Origin: Rhododendron vialii
Lineage: Eukaryota; Streptophyta; Magnoliopsida; Ericales; Ericaceae
NCBI RefSeq assembly: GCF_030253575.1
Contig: NC_080560.1
Coordinates: 9,978,501 to 10,042,500 of the forward strand
Reading direction: 5' to 3'
Length of the DNA: 64,000 nucleotides
This document shows positions 22,975 through 34,385 of the stretch, piece by piece. Within the stretch, counting starts at the first letter, position 1; every line of letters starts with the position of its first letter. A program made the position numbers and the translations under genes. The notes beneath the pieces were generated by a model. The model searched no databases and was not told the origin of the DNA. It saw only the letters and a list, made by a program, of their open reading frames with translations.

Positions 22975-24126
22975 CCCACCAACTAAGGGAACATTTTTCG
23001 ATTTGAATTTTGGAGGATTTTGAGAATAAGGGGCGGAGAGTGATAAATGAAAAAAATTTATTAAAGACCGTGACAATAGATTTTGAAACCGCAAGACGAA
23101 CACGGCCCCGTCTCTACTTTCCCTCTTCTCCTCTCCTGTTTATGAAGAAACTGGACCTATGCTAATGGTACAAACCATTACATTTTAGTTTTTGTGAAAA
23201 ATATTGGTCACGTCGAAATCAGATTGATTAGATATCATTTCATATGATTTCGAAATACATTTGCCGTGGAGCATAACAAGATTATAATGCCAAATCAAAA
23301 CCCATTTAAGTCATTTAACCCATATATTTCTAGACAAATGCATTTCGAAATTATATCAATAAATATCCAAGCCATCCTGATTTTTCAAATTTATCGAATA
23401 TCCAAAATTAACCAAAATTATATCTGACGAATATCCGAAATTATCGAGCAAATTTATAATGTGTACAGTTTGGGTCATCAAACTAGCCCTGGGAGGAGAC
23501 AAACGGAGCAACTTGACAGTGGAGAGCATCCTTTTGTCCACTCATGCTTTTTCATTTTCAACCAATAAGTAAAATAAATTAGAGGTAATTCTTGTGATGC
23601 AGAGGACTAACAAGATTGCATATAGATTTATAATAATCATAATTGTAGTCACTTTTATCAGAAAAATTATTCATTGTCCATGGGCACCTCCAGGTGGTAT
23701 CCCAAACTCTTTTTTCACCACACATTATGTGGTGGAGACATTTATGTGATTTCCACCACAAAATGTGTAGACAAAAGTGTGGTAGAGCTGTAGAGAAGAA
23801 TTTAAGACACCACCTCATGGGACACTGAATAATTACTTCTTTCAAAAAATACGGAGCAGAGGTCCGTAACTAGGGAGGCTCCCATCTAGTTTTTAGTGTC
23901 CAATTTGCTGTTCAGTTTTTTGACATTTGTGGGCCCATCTCTAGCTCACGACAATGATCCAAATCATTTATTTCGTAGAGCTTATTGGATTTTTCATTTA
24001 CGCAAAAATTGGCATGATAAAACATCAGTAGATATGTGATCAGAACAGATATATGTACAAGAAATGGGATGGAAAGCGACTCACAACATTCAATTCAGAA
24101 AAGGACGCAATTTTCCATTTTAATTA
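22975..24126. other. 5' flank of the unit B F-box gene
   Basis: No gene is recognised. The stretch is colinear with 13920-15200 upstream of the unit A pseudogene, apart from the 156-bp MITE at 14590. Differences are mostly substitutions, so the promoter region was duplicated with the gene. Confidence 0.6.
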
Positions 24127-24400
24127 CTCCCTCCGTCCATTTTTTTTGTGTTTAATATTCCATTTTGAACTGTCCTTTAATAAGTGTCCATTTTGTAAAG
24201 TTATGGGGGGTAAAAGTTGATATATTGTCTATTTTGTCCCTAAAAATAGATTTTATTTTGAAAAGTTAGTGAGTAAAAGTGTAATGATGATGGGTAAGTA
24301 GGGAAAGTGAAGGAAAAAATTGATGTGAAAGGTGTAATAATGATGTCTTTTTAATAAGTTGGAGTTACGAAGCAGGATACTTAAAAAGGGACGGAGGGAG
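24127..24400. mobile_element. Stowaway-like MITE with preserved empty site
   Basis: A 274-bp element has ends CTCCCTCCGTCC and GGACGGAGGGAG and a TA on both sides (24125-24126 and 24401-24402), the signature of Tc1/mariner-type Stowaway MITEs. The duplicated copy of this locus near 15200 reads TTTTAATTACCACTTTATG, exactly the sequence before insertion. Confidence 0.92.
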
Positions 24401-24898
24401 TACCACTTTATGCCACCCACTTCTTCTTCCCGCTAAATGAGAAATATTCAGTCTCGCCAGACCATTTCATATATCCACCAACAGCATAGTAAATCAAAAG
24501 CATGCAGTACATGAGTTAACACATCCTCTCTCTCAATCAAAACAAATAATTATACTTGCGTAATTGTGCTACGGTGTCATCACAATTCAAGCAACAAAAG
24601 CAATCACCGGGATGCTGTAGTTCAACAGCTAGGGGAAGACACCAATGGCTCTTCATCGGTTTCATAGCCGGGCTACTATAAAAGAGAATTTTCACATCAA
24701 ATGATTATAGAAGCATCAGAGGCCAACAACCTAAAAAATACTTCACTTCGGGGACAATTAGAATGTATTTACCGGGCGATGTACTGAAGAAAAAGGACTA
24801 AGTAAGAGCACATGCACGTCAGGTGTTAGAGAATTCTAAACAGAAGTACTGTAGACTGTGATATCCTTGTGACAATGAAAGACATCACGACAATATAC

Positions 24899-25261
24899 CA
24901 AAACTTCTGTGATGCTCCCAAGTGGTATGGGAGCATCATACTCCCAATGAATTACAGCCCTTGGATTGAAAATAGATAAATCACAGCCCTTAGATCAAAA
25001 CCAAAAACTAAAAATGGGGTGGTTTTGTTAAAAATGAGGCGGTTTTGATCTAAAAAACGGAGGATTACTTACCATAGAACAGACAACACTTACCATTCAC
25101 TAAGGCAACACTTACCATTCACTAAGGCAGAACTTACTACACTTGTGTGGTAAGTTCTGCCTTAGTGAATGGTAAGTGTTGCCTTAGTGAATGGTAAGTG
25201 TTGTCTGTAATTCATTGGGAGTATGATGCTCCCATACCACTTGGGAGCATCATAGCCTTTG
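24899..25261. mobile_element. Foldback element with two nested palindromes
   Basis: The outer arms match over about 47 bp (TGATGCTCCCAAGTGG, ATGGGAGCATCATACTCC, AATTCATTGGGAG on the complement). A second hairpin near 25080-25208 has arms of about 60 bp, each holding two tandem copies of CACTTACCATTCACTAAGG. The two halves of that hairpin meet at ACTACAC/TTGTGTGG. The paralogous locus at about 15720-15735 lacks it. The target duplication is unclear, and the superfamily is unassigned. Confidence 0.8.
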
Positions 25262-25375
25262 CCCATATGCCAATTGCCTATTTGCTAGGAAGGTACCTAA
25301 TGTTTCGTGCTAAGAAGCGGAATAAAAGGTCCATAAAAACCAGTGTAAGAGGACATTACACAAACAGATGCATAT

Positions 25376-25493
25376 GCTTTCAATAAACGGATATTCAGCT
25401 GGCTCCATTCTGTGAAGAACATCCAGTGCCTCGCACTTCAGATTATAGGAAATAACTTTCCCTGCAACTGTTATAAGTTGTAAGTTCAAAACT
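25376..25493 (-). pseudogene. C-terminal F-box remnant, twin copy
   Basis: The minus strand encodes LITVAGKVISYNLKCEAL, then DVLHRMEPAEYPFIES. It is the duplicate of the remnant at 15836-15955. Only the last part of an FBA domain is left. Confidence 0.6.
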
Positions 25494-25605
25494 AGCTTCA
25501 CAGAGAATGTTAACAACAAAGACCAAAAGGCTAACAAATACACCAGCGGGAAGATAACACGTGATTACCAAGTGACAAAAGAAGTCACATGAGAATCCAT
25601 CATAC

Positions 25606-26085
25606 CTATTGATGGCAGAAGATAGTACAGCAACATAGCAAACATTGCTGATTACAATAACCTAAAATATAATCAGAGACAACAAAACCTTCACGCTTTG
25701 ATCCATTTATGACAAGGTTATGACATTTCTTCCACATGTAAGGCATCACTCGAACAGGGGATAGACTTTCGATGAATTGATAAGACCTTTTGTGAAGTTC
25801 CTTTACTTGCGTGAAATCTGAAATGTCACCAGGAGACAACTCGCAAGGCACCTTCATTGTCTTGCACTCAAGATAACAGGAAAACACTTTGCCCCGGTTG
25901 TAGAACACCACTTCGATATCATTTTCCTTTGCACTCAAGACTGGCACTCGCAAAAGCATCTCGGTTAGCAGATCTACGTTGCCCACGACGATTTCTACCG
26001 CCAGCGAGTGTTTCTCCGGCGAATTTGGGGTTGTTATCAGAAATTGCTTCATTTGTTTCAACATTATCGCCTGTGCATCAATCAA
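25606..26085 (-). pseudogene. Internally deleted F-box gene with stop-codon loss
   Basis: A 159-aa open frame joins the first part of a family-1 F-box protein to its last 60 residues. The leader resembles that of the 16209-17402 gene (KQFLITTPNSPEKHSLAVEI, then VDLLTEMLLRVP). It then jumps to AKENDIEVVFYNRGKV, so about 290 residues, including half of the F-box and most of the FBA region, are missing in frame. The usual end SLSPV is followed by Arg instead of stop (TGA in the parent, CGA here), adding 48 unrelated residues. Surrounding blocks match those around 15170-16250. A functional product is doubtful because F-box helices 2-3 are gone. Confidence 0.8.
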
Positions 26086-26353
26086 TCTATCTATACTATA
26101 TTACAACCAATTTTTTGTAACTGTAAAAATGTTTAAAGTATATATGCGTGATATTTTAATAACCAGTTACTTGAGCGAACTTGTGCAACTTGGCTATATT
26201 TTAATAACCAGTCATGTACGTGTTCATCTATTATTTTCCTGTTAATAACTCCATGCGCACAAATTCCGGAGACCAAATGTGAACAAATGACACATGCAGG
26301 TTCATATTTAGTTCCGCATAAATGATTGGAGAAATTCAATTTTCTAAAGAATA

Positions 26354-26639
26354 CTCCATCCGTCCCATTTTTTTAGTCTCAATTGGCACTTTTTGCTGTA
26401 CCAAAAATATTGTCCCACCTCCAAACCAGAAGGGTTATAGTCAATGAAAGTAAGTTCTATTTTCCCCTTCTACTTTTAGATCAATAGTCCAAACAAAAAT
26501 TAAAGAAAGCAATCGAACAAAAAGTACATGCAATGATTGAATGGTAGAATGAAAAAATGTGGTGATTAGACATGCTACGATTACATGTTCTCATATAATT
26601 GGAATCCCTAAAAGAGACTAAAAATGGGGATAGAGGGGA
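26354..26639. mobile_element. Stowaway-like MITE, diverged
   Basis: The ends CTCCATCCGTCCCATTTT and ATGGGGATAGAGGGGA form an imperfect inverted repeat extended by TTTAGTCTC / GAGACTAAA. TA occurs on both sides (26352-26353 and 26640-26641). It resembles the element at 24127 only in its termini. It has no coding capacity. Confidence 0.75.
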
Positions 26640-28332
26640 TAAACTCTTAGCTTTCCTTGTAAAAAAATCAATTCTAAAGAATATCGATAAGTGCTAGATT
26701 AACACCCCTATGAACATGCATTCCTCCAAAGCTACCTTTTATTATGGTCAACAGCGCATGATAGAGGATTCTCGGTTGACTGGTGTACACAGGGATGTCA
26801 AATTAGAGGTTTGTGAATCCCCAAGGCACTTCTTTTTTTTATTAGTAGCACAATTTTTGAAAAGTTTCTTTTAATGGTATCAAATGACTGAGGCAAGAGA
26901 ATAACTTTTTGTCAATGCAAAGTTCAAGGGTACAACTAGGATTTGGTGAACTACATTTCAAAGGGAACCCTTTGAAGCTATTTGTACACAGGAGGAAATG
27001 AAAAGTGCACTGACCTGTTACTTCATTACACATAGTTACAAGAAGCGCAGAAGCGCACTTATTCACAGTTTACCCAGTTTACAGAGGGAAGCAAATCGAT
27101 CGAAGAGTACAAGTTGTTCTACTGTTTGACCACTAGAGTTCCAGTTCCCATGGTAAAAAAAAAATATTATAAGAAAAAGCCATAACCATAGCCAATGTCA
27201 TTAGAAGAAAGTTAAGGAGGGCGATTGAGACCCTTGGACCGTTCTACTTTCTTCCCCCAGTGGAGGGGGTGGTGGTTATAGTGTTGGCTCTAGAAGTGAT
27301 GTGTGGATTGTGGTGATATCAATTGTTGTTTTCTTGGTGGTGGTAGTGAGGGAGGCGACAACGGTGGTGGGGTCATAAAAATGCATGTTTATGTTTTTCC
27401 ATTAGATCAATTTTTCACATAGAAACTTGTCATAGATACATTGTTTTACCTCACTAAACAATACAGAACTACGAAGGCTAACATATCACATATATCGCCG
27501 GCCATATTTTACTTTTTCTTTCTTAAGTCTTAACTGAATTTAAATGGAAAATGACATGTATGTTTCCGTAATATGTAGCCACCAGGGAAGTGAGTGACAT
27601 GTGAAGCGATGGAGGTGTGGGGAAGAGATGGTGGGCAAACTAGAGGGACTATTTCTAAAATTACACATAAAAGAAGTATACGGTCAAACAATGAGGGGTA
27701 GTTACGGTCAATAAATTAGTAGTTACCATTACAAGAAACAATAATTTGAGGTGTAGTTAGGTGAAAAAATGAGAGATTGGTTTGGTGGTTTGAAATTTGG
27801 ACCAAGGTTGGACAATGCCGAGATTCAACTCCAGATAGCTCCTTATTGGGGTTAAACATACTCCTAACATCACCTACGTGTGCAGATATGACGGGCTACC
27901 ATACTCGCACTTCATTTCTTGAAAACTATTGATTTAGCTCAGAGAAGTTGGGGTTTTTTTTGTCTCTGCCTCATTAAGACGAGTCTCGAGCTCTTCATTT
28001 CTTGAAAACTATTGAATCTCCCATTCACCAATTATGATCTGCTTTATTTTTTCTTTCATGCTTAATCTTGACTAAGTGATTTTTTTGAGTTCTACTAGCA
28101 GTGTGAAATTGATCCAATACAAGGATTAGCTTGACAAAAGTAGCATGAAAACCCCCATTTTGTTTCTTATAATTCCTTTAGTTCTGCTCCAAGAAGGTAA
28201 GAACTAACCTAACACATTCAACCCACCGGCCGGGAAGATCAAATGGTAAGAAGCTTTCTGTGGTTACATAAACTCAATGTTTCCACAATAGATTTTTGAA
28301 GCACCATAGGTTTCCCATTTCTGTAATTCGTA

Positions 28333-28448
28333 ACTAGTGTCGTTCCCGTTCGATGCACGGGACAAACAACAAATTTGTATGAGCTCGATATTTTGTAGTG
28401 GAGCCACACAAATATTTGTCTCGTGCATCGAACGGGAACGACGCTAGT
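28333..28448. repeat. Palindromic repeat with CGTTCCCGTTCGATGCACG arms
   Basis: ACTAGTGTCGTTCCCGTTCG followed by ATGCACGGGAC is mirrored at the right by GTGCATCGAACGGGAACG and ACGCTAGT. The spacer is about 50 bp. Decayed relatives (TTCAATGCATGGG, TATTGAATGGGC...ACGCTAGT, TTCGATGCACGCTAGT) follow between 28660 and 28790, so several copies cluster here. Confidence 0.75.
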
Positions 28449-28496
28449 TGACAGAAAAGGAACCCGGGGTGCCTGTTGTTCCTGCCTCAGGAACAA

Positions 28497-28550
28497 CATG
28501 AGTGTTGGGCCAATCCTGGCCGTCATGAGTGTTGGGCCAATCCTGGCCGT
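28497..28550. repeat. Perfect 27-bp tandem duplication
   Basis: CATGAGTGTTGGGCCAATCC plus TGGCCGT occurs twice head to tail without mismatch. It directly follows a GTTGTTCCTG...CAGGAACAAC hairpin. Confidence 0.9.
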
Positions 28551-29579
28551 CCATGGTCGGCAATGGACGACTTAGATTGCAAGAAATATTAAATCAAATT
28601 AAATTACTTCAAATAAAATTAAATCAAATTAATTTGTAACAAAAAAATCAAATATTATACCTGTTCAATGCATGGGATAAAAAAATTAACATTAGTTTTT
28701 TTTTTCAACCCTGCGTATTGAATGGGCACAACGCTAGTAATAAAAAATACTCTGTATTTTTTTGGTCTCATGTTCGATGCACGCTAGTATTAGTCTCATT
28801 CTGCACACTAAAAGACATCTGCGTGGTGTAAAATGGATTTGAAGTACCACATGACAGTATCCCTGCTAGGGCATAGAATAATTTTTTTTCCTAAGCTTCT
28901 CTCTCCCTCTCTCACGTCCCCCCTCTTTCTCTCTCTTCCCCTCCCCCCATTCCCACGTTTTTCTCTCTTTAATTTAAAAAAAAAAAAAAACCTCTAAATT
29001 CTAAGAATTTAGGATTGAGAGTTGGAAGCTTTTTGACTTTCAATTACATTTCCTTAGTATATAGATAGATAGATAGATAGATGAACAAAAAATACCGACC
29101 ACATTTTAAGAAACCGCCCTCTCGTTTGTGTTTCAATAAAATTGATCAAGGTCCAAGCACGTGTGATTCCGAATTGAATAATCAAAACAATAACTTTGCA
29201 CTAAGTTTCTCATCTCTCTTCTTCTTCTTCTTCTTTTTTTAAGGGAAATGGATCCTCTCCGGTTCAAGGTTTGGAGAAGAGTTTTTGAACAAATCCGAAC
29301 TATTCTTTGTATATACAGGGAGAGCATCACTTTGGTGTCTCTCATTTTTTAAGCCCTGTCACAAATGTGATTTTCATAATTGCCCCTCCAAAAAATAAGT
29401 TACTCCATTTATGACTATTATTAACTTACCATTAAATAGTTATTATGGGCAAAATATGGAATAATCAATTTAAAACCAGCTATCATAGCTACCACCCCAC
29501 GATTTTGTTAGCTCATTCAACTAATAATCATCATACTTCATAATCCAAAAGACCAAAGGTTAGATAAGTTCTCTCACAC

Positions 29580-30660
29580 TTACCACGAGTTCTATTACCT
29601 AGCTAGTCGCTTTGTAAGTAGCCCGGACACAACACCGAAACGACATATACAGGCGGACATAACATGGATACATACTTGTAGTTCAACCTATGAAGAGCTC
29701 TTCTTTCAAACAAACCATTTTCAGAAACATTGCAACAAAAAACAAAAGTTACAAAACTATTTGATCTCATTGAGCTAACAAACTTGCAACAAAAACAAAA
29801 ACTCCACTCCTTCAAATAATTTGAAGAACCTCTTCGACATTTTCAACACATAAATTCCCATGCTTCATCAAGTAATAAGTACATGCAATAGTAGATTGCA
29901 ATGGCGCACACTAGTTGTTCTCTTTGCTGTGACTGTCAAAATCAAGATGCAATGTAATGGGTAAGGGTCCAATCTACTTTCATTGCAGTAAGTTCAATTG
30001 GAAAAAGTCAACAAAGGATGCCAAATAACTAACAGAGAAAGATATAAACTTTATATTGTAGTATTTAGTTCGTAAACAAAACATCAGCTCCTTTTACTCT
30101 AACATAGTGAAAACAAACATAGGGAAATGCAAACAATAATTAGGAGATATGATACCTAAAAAGCAAGGTAACCTCAAATGAATCACTGGCACCACAATTT
30201 AACATCATACTCACGCTGGACAGTGCAATTGATAAGTGTAAACTCCTTGGATATGGGTTGCGCACACAAATTTATTTTTCCAACAAGAATGTGGATGACA
30301 CAAGGACACGCTAGGGGTTGTAAAGCAACATATTAAGATGCTTGAGCACATTCGTTTACTACCTGAGCTGAAACCTCAGCTCAAACTTGGTTTGACAAAA
30401 GCAACTTTAGCTCAGCTCGTTACTAGATAATCAAGCTCGAGATCCGCTTGAAGTGACATGCATAGAGCATTTGACAAATAGACTAAGATAAGAGCCAAGG
30501 GAAAACCATGAACTTCAGGTTTGGAAAAGTAAAATAAACTTATGGAGACAAAAAGGGAGAAATTAAACATAGAACAACATGTACTAATACATTTCTAAGA
30601 TATGCGTAAGAGATAACCTAATTAGTATAATCAGCCACACATCTCATACTTACCGGTACA
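29580..30660. repeat. Duplicated 3' flank of family-2 genes
   Basis: The segment is colinear with about 54480-55400, and its right part with 49705-50010 (block GAGATC.GCTTGAAG, TGACATGCATAGAGCATTTG). It lies downstream of each minus-strand family-2 gene and carries no recognisable gene. This shows that family 2 was duplicated as units of at least 3 kb. Confidence 0.65.
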
Positions 30661-31564
30661 TACTATAGCAATGGAAGGATTACCTTTTGTTGGTGAGGGC
30701 ACTGACAAAATGTTGAGAATCTGGGTGCAGACATGGTTTTAAGTAGTGATTTACTTTCAGTCTCCAAGGAAGAACAAGTAATTTTGTTTCCCAAATATTT
30801 GCTTAGACCAGCATTCTTCAAAATTGTTGCTCTGTCATCTTCATGCTTTGCTCCTTTGGAGTTTGGAAGCATAGCATCGCAAAGGAATCAACTGCCCCTA
30901 TAAGACACCATTTCATGGCTTCACTAAAACTAGGGATTCCATGAAAGTATCAGCGGCAAATGCATCAGAACTACTGGTATATCCAGTATTTGTCAAAGTT
31001 TTGGTCTCACAGTCGTAACAGCGTAGCCTTCTGTGATTGTCACTCATTGATAGCAGAACTTCACCATTTTTCCTAAATCCTACCATCTGGTACAACACTC
31101 CTGGAGGATTAATATTGTATAATTTAGCCCAAGATTCTGCAACTCCGTATTCTTTCATCACCCATATGCAACAAGAACCCTCCTCCGGTTGTCCATAATA
31201 TAACACCGCCACTGATTCTCCATATGGCATAATGCCCAGGCATGATGGGCTTTGACTGACAAGAGCGGCAGGCATCATCATCACTGAGAACGCTTGAGAA
31301 CCCATATTGAACAACATTATCAAACTGGTTAGACCATTCACTACTCTCCTGTCAAATGCAATCCAATGTATGGCTCCATTAACAAAAGCCTGTAAGCAAT
31401 TAAAACGCGCAATGTGATGTGGATGACCAACAGTAGTGATGGACCTCCATGATCCTGTGGCTTGGGTGTAAAGCTCAACCTTGGAAGGAAATTTTCCTAG
31501 CTCTATATCCACCTTCTCGTCATAGACAATAAACACCAACATGTACTCATGCGTAGTGGGGTGG

Positions 31565-32719
31565 TGTTTGTACCACAATTAAGATTTCTATTTTTACCCG
31601 TCGATTAGGTGACACGTGGCAAGGGTAAATATGAACAAATGTGAGGATAGAATGGACTTGACTTAATGATTCGGAATAGAGGTGAATCGATGGTGAAATT
31701 ATAAACAGTCTAGTCCATCGATTGACCTACACGTGGCGTATCCTGATGGCACTTTGGACCGTCGATCGAGTGACAGGTGTCACATGAGCGTGGATCCCAT
31801 GATTCCACGATTGAAGAGGATGGACCGTCGATCAAGTGACAGGTGTCACAGTCTGGTCCCTCTGTCACCCGTCGATATTGACAGAGGGGTGATTTAAAAC
31901 TAGTTCATTATTCACTTGGGTTACGTTAGCACTTCACCCAAATGAATAAGGGGGGCATTGTTTGGACCATATTTCACCGCCTGTCGATAATCGACCGAAA
32001 GGTGGCAATTATGGGAATGCTCCCTATTTTATTATTTCGTATTAATAATATAACTAGTTTTATTTGTTTGTATTTTAATAAAGTGCAGGACACTTGTCAT
32101 CGTCCTACACACTTTGAAGTTGAAGAGAAGTTATTTTGACAAGTGGCATGCTCCTACACACTTTGAAGTTTGTGGGAAGTTATTTGGACACTTGGAAGAT
32201 GATGAAGAGTAGTGAAAAGTTAGGAAGTTATTTCCTGCACATTGTATTTTCTATAAATAGCCTCTTTTGGCTTCATTGTAAACCCCTTCAAACAAATCAA
32301 AGTCTTCACTTTGTTCTTATTTTTGTCTTCCTAGGAGTAGGATTAAATTAACTCCCTTACTTTCAATGGGGATCCGTCCTTTTTGATTGTAAATCTACCT
32401 TGGAAAAATAACAAAGTCCATTTGTTATTTTTCTTCCGCTCCACCCCACTTCACTAAACCATCAATTCATTCCGCCCAATCGATGGGTCGATTCCGTTCT
32501 TGAAGATTGGCGGGTGACGGTCTTCTTTTACAAGTCAATTCATCACCACCAAAAATAGCATTTGATTCATTCGCCATTTCTTTTCCGGTGAAGTCCTGAA
32601 ATATGGCAAGGAACCTCAAATTCGTTTGTGGAGATAAGCCGCATTCGCCTTTATTTTTGTTGTTGGCTTTGTTTCCCGAAATCTCCGTCGATTTCGATCG
32701 AGGGAAAAATTGGTAAACA
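31565..32719 (+). mobile_element. Solo LTR of a retrotransposon
   Basis: The 1155-bp insert starts TGTTTGTACC and ends TTGGTAAACA (TG...CA termini with a short inverted repeat). It is flanked by GGTGG on both sides (31560-31564 and 32720-32724). The intact paralogue near 50907 (GTGGGGTGGGCACC) shows the empty site. Promoter-like CTATAAATAG at 32251-32260, followed by a pyrimidine-rich R/U5-like stretch, puts the LTR on the plus strand. The U3 part contains diverged repeats of CCGTCGATC.AGTGACAGGTG and of CTACACACTTTGAAG. No internal retrotransposon region is present. Copia versus Gypsy cannot be decided from the LTR alone. Confidence 0.9.
32251..32260 (+). promoter_or_regulatory. TATA box of the solo LTR
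   Basis: CTATAAATAG is followed about 25-35 bp downstream by a likely start region (TTCATTGTAAACCCC). It would transcribe antisense to the interrupted F-box gene towards its 5' half. Confidence 0.6.
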
Positions 32720-33364
32720 GGTGGGCACCAAATCCCAAAACAAACGGTGGAGGAAAAGTTTCTGGCAGAGAGGGCATGGGAAGAGTTACTGATTTCCTAA
32801 TTAACGGATTCCATAGAATAATACACGGTGACGAAGAGGTATCAACCATACATAGCAACCCATTACAACTACCCACTATTCTTTTATGCCCAAGTGAAGT
32901 ACTCAAAGGAGACCCCAGTTCGGCAAACTCATCGCCAAATTTCTCATTGCCACGGCACAACAGATAGCGCTCTCTGTCGTCAATAAAGGTGTAAGCCGTA
33001 AGGAGAAGGTTTTCGGAGTTTGTTTTGCTGTGGTTGAGGTGTTTGGCGATGAAACTAGGGCTTGTTATAAAGGAATGCCATGTTTTGCATACGGATGTGA
33101 ATCGAATCAGAGATTCTACGGGCAGTCTTACGAGAATTTCAGCTAAAAGTTCAGTTGGTATATAGTCCGACATTGTTCCTGTAATATTGGTATCGAGACG
33201 AGGAAAAAACAAAGAGCCTAGGTTTTTAGAAAGAGGGAAAAGTTGGGCATAAGAACTTACAGAACTTGTGATGATCGACTGAAGCCCTAGGTTTTCGAGC
33301 TGGGCTATGATCGTTTGATTCTTCTCAAATTTCAATGATCAAAGACTTACAAGAAGCATAACGG

Positions 33365-33365
<1 letters not shown>

Positions 33366-33405
<40 letters not shown>
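33366..33405. repeat. (AG)n microsatellite in family-2 leader region
   Basis: A run of about 18 AG units lies upstream of the family-2 start. Shorter AG runs occupy the same place near 51551-51571 and 57060-57096, so it belongs to the duplicated 5' region. Confidence 0.85.
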
Positions 33406-33410
<5 letters not shown>

Positions 33411-34385
33411 CGACCGAGCTCTCTTTCGTTTTCCTAACATTTTCGCGTTTATTCGGGCAACTTTTATTTCGCCCCGTGAACTTTTACCCAAATATCCCAT
33501 AAATATCTATCCTTTATTTTATTTTAATTGAACGCCTGAACTTACAAAACCCTCTAAAAGGCACATGTCGTCTAAATCCGTCCAATTTCTAACAGAAACT
33601 ATAACATTGAATACACACATACGACGCATCAGAAATTAGGAACGTACTAACTAACCACTAGCCATTGTTCAAATTGAACACCAAACTCACATACTCTAAA
33701 TTTAGATGTCTTCTAATATATGCATGACTTGAGTTCATTGATTGATGGATATTATATGTTGTATATAATGTTATGCTAGGGACCTTAATCTAATTTAGGA
33801 AACCTTGTAGTTTCCCTCCGCCATGAAAATTTAAACACAACATAAGGGAAATATTGGGTAAGCAAAGAGCCTTTGAAACCACCGCTAATTTCATAATGGA
33901 AGCGGGCGATCCTTAATCACCCATTTAACTAAGTGGTCCCTTAAAAATATTTCTTACAGAAGAACTCTACAATGAATCGGCTTCTTTGTGTTGACAAGGT
34001 GTTTGTTCCTCATGTAGTTTCAACAGCTTTTGTGATCATTGTGATGTCATCATCTTCATTCTTCGATATATACGTGATGTGTTGTCGCGCTCTTCATCAA
34101 TGTCTTGCTTGTATTTTCATTGGCGACTTCTTCTTCTTTTAGTTTGTATCTGTTCATCTTCTTGAGTCATTGACTGTAATACGACTCTATAGAAGATGAG
34201 AACAAAAATATCCTAACTTCCCCAACCTCACCTATTTTCATTCTGCCTGATGCATTGGAGCATGCTTGTGTTAGAGCATCACTAACCCACCTCTATATTT
34301 CAATTTAAAAGTGTGGATGTGACATATTGAGAAAATATTTTGTAATTTATTCCTTTTTTCTTCAATTTATTGTACTTTATGAGAG
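33405..34385. other. Intergenic with F-box 3'-flank relic
   Basis: No gene is recognised. The segment 33950-34140 (GAATCGGCTTCTTTGTGTTG, CTCTTCATCAATGTC) resembles the plus-strand 3' flank of the 2935-4116 gene at 4160-4310, and also 52070-52215. It is probably a relic of a lost plus-strand gene copy. Confidence 0.5.

Larger units (their letters stand above)
26642..29580. other. Gene-free region of small repeats
   Basis: No gene is recognised. It holds a palindromic repeat (28333-28448), a perfect 27-bp tandem duplication (28497-28550), a GATA-type run near 29061-29082, pyrimidine-rich tracts near 28890-28980, and short unsupported frames. Confidence 0.5.
30913..33173 (-). pseudogene. Family-2 F-box gene split by a solo LTR
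   Basis: The N-terminal part (33173 down to 32725) encodes MSDYIPTELLAEILVRLPVE and the F-box up to about residue 44, then FBA-type CNGLLCMVD, IILWNPLIRKSVTLPMP and FVLGFGAH. The C-terminal part (31564 down to 30913) resumes at PTTHEYMLVF and ends ESLVLVKP, with KVELYTQATGSWRSI, FVNGAIHWIAFD and MKEYGVAESWAKLYNI. Between them lies a 1155-bp LTR in the opposite orientation. Removing the LTR and one target duplication leaves the two parts in the same frame, so I see no other disabling change. As it stands, translation enters the LTR and stops at 32616, giving about 185 residues with the F-box but no substrate-binding half. A leader intron is predicted at 33179-33260. Confidence 0.9.

Noticed and set aside
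32616-33335. A 239-aa complete F-box protein
   Set aside because: Its first 54 codons cover the leader and predicted intron upstream of MSDY, and its last 34 codons are read from the solo LTR. It is the broken front half of 30913-33173.
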